Assembly: GCA_022577435.1 (NCBI GenBank)
Contig: JAKOON010000011.1
Coordinates: 17,175,802 to 17,239,801 of the forward strand
Reading direction: 5' to 3'
Length of the DNA stretch: 64,000 nt
Source of the DNA: Embiotoca jacksoni
Lineage: Eukaryota; Chordata; Actinopteri; Embiotocidae
This document shows positions 61,001 through 64,000 of this stretch, in pieces. Each line of letters opens with the position of its first letter. Positions within the stretch are counted from its first letter, which is position 1. The position numbers were made by a program, and so were the translations under genes. The notes beneath the pieces are model-generated. The model ran no database searches. It had not been told where the DNA came from and worked only from the letters and a program-made list of their open reading frames with translations.

Positions 61001-62640
61001 GTTTGAATAATTTGATTGATTGATAAAATAGATTTGATCAAAAGTTAGAAAAGATAGAATTTACCTTTATTTTAGGGGCACATTTTAAACGCAGGAACAA
61101 AAGAATTATACAAACTGTCCTGGAACTTAATAACAACTCCGAGCTGGTTTATAAAATAATCCAATCTTTGAGACAGATCGAATAAATGATCCATTTCAAG
61201 TTTGGTTGGAGAGGAGTTGCACATACTGTGTTGAGCCCACAAACAGAAAAGGAGGAAACCTGAAAAGGCCGAGCATCTAGAAACCTGGTTATTCAGACTT
61301 TTGTGGGTAAGTTAAATATTAGCTTATTTAATTCAACTAATATTTTCTTTCTTTAACAATATGGCAGTGATGGAAAGTCATCAGCTTCCAGTCTAGAATT
61401 TAAATTTCACAATTCTGTATAAGTTTTAAGAGTCTTGACTGTCATAGAAGCTGCTCGTAGCCAAGAAGTTAAACAATAATTTAAATTACTTTATAAGCAT
61501 AAAATAACAGAAAATAAAGTGTAAAAGCTTTGCTACCTGCTCGTTCAAATACCTGCTGCTACCTACACTGTTTATTATTCACACCCACATAAATAACACC
61601 GCAGAGGTCCTCAGCTGGAGAGGTAGGCAGCATTTACTCTCATGATAGGCCACACTGGGGTCAACCAGGCTTTTATGTCTTTAATAGTAAATATGAAATG
61701 CATATTTGTCATTAATGAGACTGAGGTTTCATTCATCACATTACATGGAGAGTATAGAAAAAAAGAAAGATGAGGGACAGACATGAAGCTGCGATGGATC
61801 CGATTTGTTGCATGTGTTCAGAATAAATTAAACAACACACATAATCCAAACCGCAAAAACATTTTGAACACTGTCTAAAATAAATCCAGTCCGGTTTTAC
61901 ATGAAGTCAGACGTGTTAAGCTCAACTTTCATTTAGTTCTTTCAACCCTTTCTTATCAAAATAAAAGTGAGCGACAAAATAAACCTAAAATAACAGGTTG
62001 AAAAACGTAATGAACTTTTCAGAGGATTGTTTTATGAGAATGATTTTTACTTCGTGCACATCACAGTGTATAACGTACATAAAGAGATAGATTGAAAGAT
62101 CATAGATTAATTATTTAACATTACTGATCAAGCTGCTCAGATTCATTCAGTTCGTTGTGATCACACTGTCCATTTTGTCAGTGCGAATCACATATTTATA
62201 CCGACCACTAACAGGTGCAGTTTTTGTTGTTGTTTTCTAAATGCGTGATGCAGGTGCAGCGACTTCTCAAAAAGCATTAATTTATAAAGCACAACTTTGT
62301 TTCCTCATGAAAAGGCTTTTCATGAGCTAAAGTGTTAATTTTACTGGCTGTGACTCATACGTTGCAGAACTCTTCTGCTTCTTTGCCCTGACCTCTAGTG
62401 GAAAATAAGAAGTACTGTAGCTGACTCTGCTTACAGTTCCTCATATAAAAAAAATAAATTAAAAAAAGTCCATTTATCTAAATACAAACTGTGTGACATT
62501 TTATAAATAAAAAGGTCATAAAACTGATGTTGGAGTGACTCAAATACATATGTGTATATAATATTAACTCTTTAAAACTACTGATCCTGAGTTGGTTTTG
62601 ATATTTGAAATGACTGTAGCTCATTAAGGAAATAAAATCT
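61001..62640. other. AT-rich non-coding; no gene seen
   Basis: No exon or element recognised. A CTCF-like one-mismatch site lies on the minus strand at 62388-62401. Confidence 0.45.
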
Positions 62641-62685
62641 CATTGGCTGTTTGAAATATCCCTTCAATCCTAATACAGCTTCAGC

Positions 62686-62700
62686 CCACCAGAGGGCGCT
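62686..62700 (+). promoter_or_regulatory. CTCF binding motif (exact core match)
   Basis: CCACCAGAGGGCGCT matches the CTCF core consensus at all 14 positions. By my estimate an exact match is expected far less than once by chance in this window. Confidence 0.6.
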
Positions 62701-64000
62701 AAAGGTCCTCAGACCTTCACAGTGGAAGACAACGGGCTTGTGGAAGTAATTACAGAGGTAGTAATTAATAACCTATTCATAAGGAGCATTATATCAATGA
62801 ACAACATTTTGCAGAGGAGTGTTGCTCACTTTTCTTTATAAAATTATGGCAAAAGAATAAAAAGTTAAATTGAAAACGTGAAATAAAGAGATGTGGTCGA
62901 TGCTTTTTGTGGAGCACATAGCACAAACCACATTATTTCATGTGGGACAGAGATGGTCAGCAGCAGCTGCTTTCAGATGGTTTTATATATTTGCAGGGTT
63001 CTTGGAGGTGATGAATGATTGCTGTGATAAACTGTGATCCTATCGAGCTGATGATTCATGAAATGTCAGAGGACGCACATAGCTTCTGGTAAAATATGAG
63101 CTCTAGTTTCTTATAAGTATGGCAGGGGTGAGATGTCATCAGCTTCCTGCCCAAAATGAAGTTTGTTAAGTTATTTTAAACATGCTAAAGATGATTAAGG
63201 GAATGACTGACAGGATGATATAAAAAGTTCTGAGACGCTGACTTTTGGCAGATGAAGATATTTTATTTTAAAAAAGTCTGATTTCCTTCATGTCACGTGT
63301 TACTGTACTTTCAGCACCGTTATCTTGTGTCCTATCTCAAGTTTCTGTTCTTTATCTATTGAATGTCAACACATTTGTATAATTTGAATATAGAGTGAGT
63401 TCAAATGAGTAAGGCTTATTTAAAACACAAAAACAAAAAAGGAAAACCTGAAAGCTTCGGAGACAAGTTCGATTCTCATTTGGCTGAGTTTTGCTAAATA
63501 TTTTCAGTGACTCTGAAGAAAAGAAGGTTTGATCTAGAAAAATAAAGTATGTGGCAGCTGGATATAACAGTACTATGAAAGTAAACATCCTCAAAGCTGC
63601 TTCGATCAATATTCTCATTTTAACAATGGGTCAGGTGCCTGTAATGTGAGTGCGGTCCTATAAATGTGACCCAACAGTTGAACTGAGCTTTTTAGCACCT
63701 TTCTTCACACGTGCTACTTCACAGGTATTTTGAAATGCCGCAGTGGAAACAGCACAGGTGTAAATAATACAAATCAATGATGGCTGCATTTTATTTAGCT
63801 GGCCTGATTTCAGGGTCCTGGTATTGTTCATGCTGGCTCGCCATCACAGCAGGAGTGGGACACCTGAACAAAACAGGGTCATTGATTATGCTATTAATAA
63901 CACCTGCGTTGTTCCTCAACCTTCCTACTCCTATTGTTTGGTCTTTGAAGCCTGAAACTTCACTGTTCTAGTTCACTCTCTTACTGTTCTCAGCAGGCAG
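62701..64000. other. Non-coding; no gene seen
   Basis: AT-rich; no exon, RNA gene or element recognised up to the window end. Confidence 0.45.

Noticed and set aside
1..64000. CRISPR array, bacterial operon, prophage or toxin system
   Set aside because: Spliced vertebrate gene, fish repeats and microsatellites throughout; no direct-repeat/spacer pattern, no clustered ORFs and no phage genes.

Overview
This is a vertebrate, almost certainly teleost fish, genomic window. It has large non-coding stretches, very dense (CA)n/(TG)n microsatellites, degraded interspersed repeats typical of ray-finned fish, a TTAA-flanked palindromic MITE, and one clear multi-exon gene with GT-AG introns. No operons, bacterial promoters, CRISPR arrays or viral genomes are present.

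The only protein-coding gene I can support is at 56940-59473 (+). It encodes a BTB/POZ plus four-zinc-finger transcription factor of the ZBTB7 (LRF/Pokemon/Kr-pok) family, best matching ZBTB7C (zbtb7c). Three coding exons join in frame (56940-57659, 57752-58425, 58861-59473) to give 668 residues: BTB domain, Gly10 run, long acidic tract, an eh1-like FSIESLL motif, PLNLA and SUMO-consensus motifs, four zinc fingers and a basic RGRKP segment. The coding part is preceded by a spliced 5' UTR piece starting at 56921 and followed by an AU-rich 3' UTR with AATAAA signals up to about 60620.

Layout. 1-790: unremarkable. 790-1590: CpG-rich, promoter-like, with a ZNF143/THAP11-type motif; a distal zbtb7c promoter or the promoter of a divergent minus-strand neighbour (in mammals CTIF is head-to-head with ZBTB7C). 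1.6-7.9 kb: non-coding with one retroposon tail and candidate conserved blocks. 7.9-12.7 kb: a cluster of long CA/TG arrays, one pair in inverted orientation. 13-50 kb: non-coding, with a piggyBac-type MITE at 22.35 kb, another retroposon tail at 18.7 kb, several copies of a common fish repeat (30-40 kb), a large CA/CG array at 45 kb, a degenerate DNA transposon at 47 kb and a 21-base C run at 48.3 kb. 50.5-51.0 kb: a TATA box followed by a possible untranslated first exon with a splice donor, a plausible proximal zbtb7c promoter. 56.9-60.6 kb: zbtb7c. 60.7-64 kb: poly-A, another fish repeat and a strong CTCF-type motif at 62686.

The sequence suggests a lone regulatory gene at the end of about 55 kb of non-coding DNA, which probably holds its 5' UTR exons, introns and enhancers. 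I found no evidence of a novel multi-gene system. The most useful leads are the corepressor-docking motifs in the protein, the two candidate promoters, the CTCF site downstream of the gene and the palindromic MITE.
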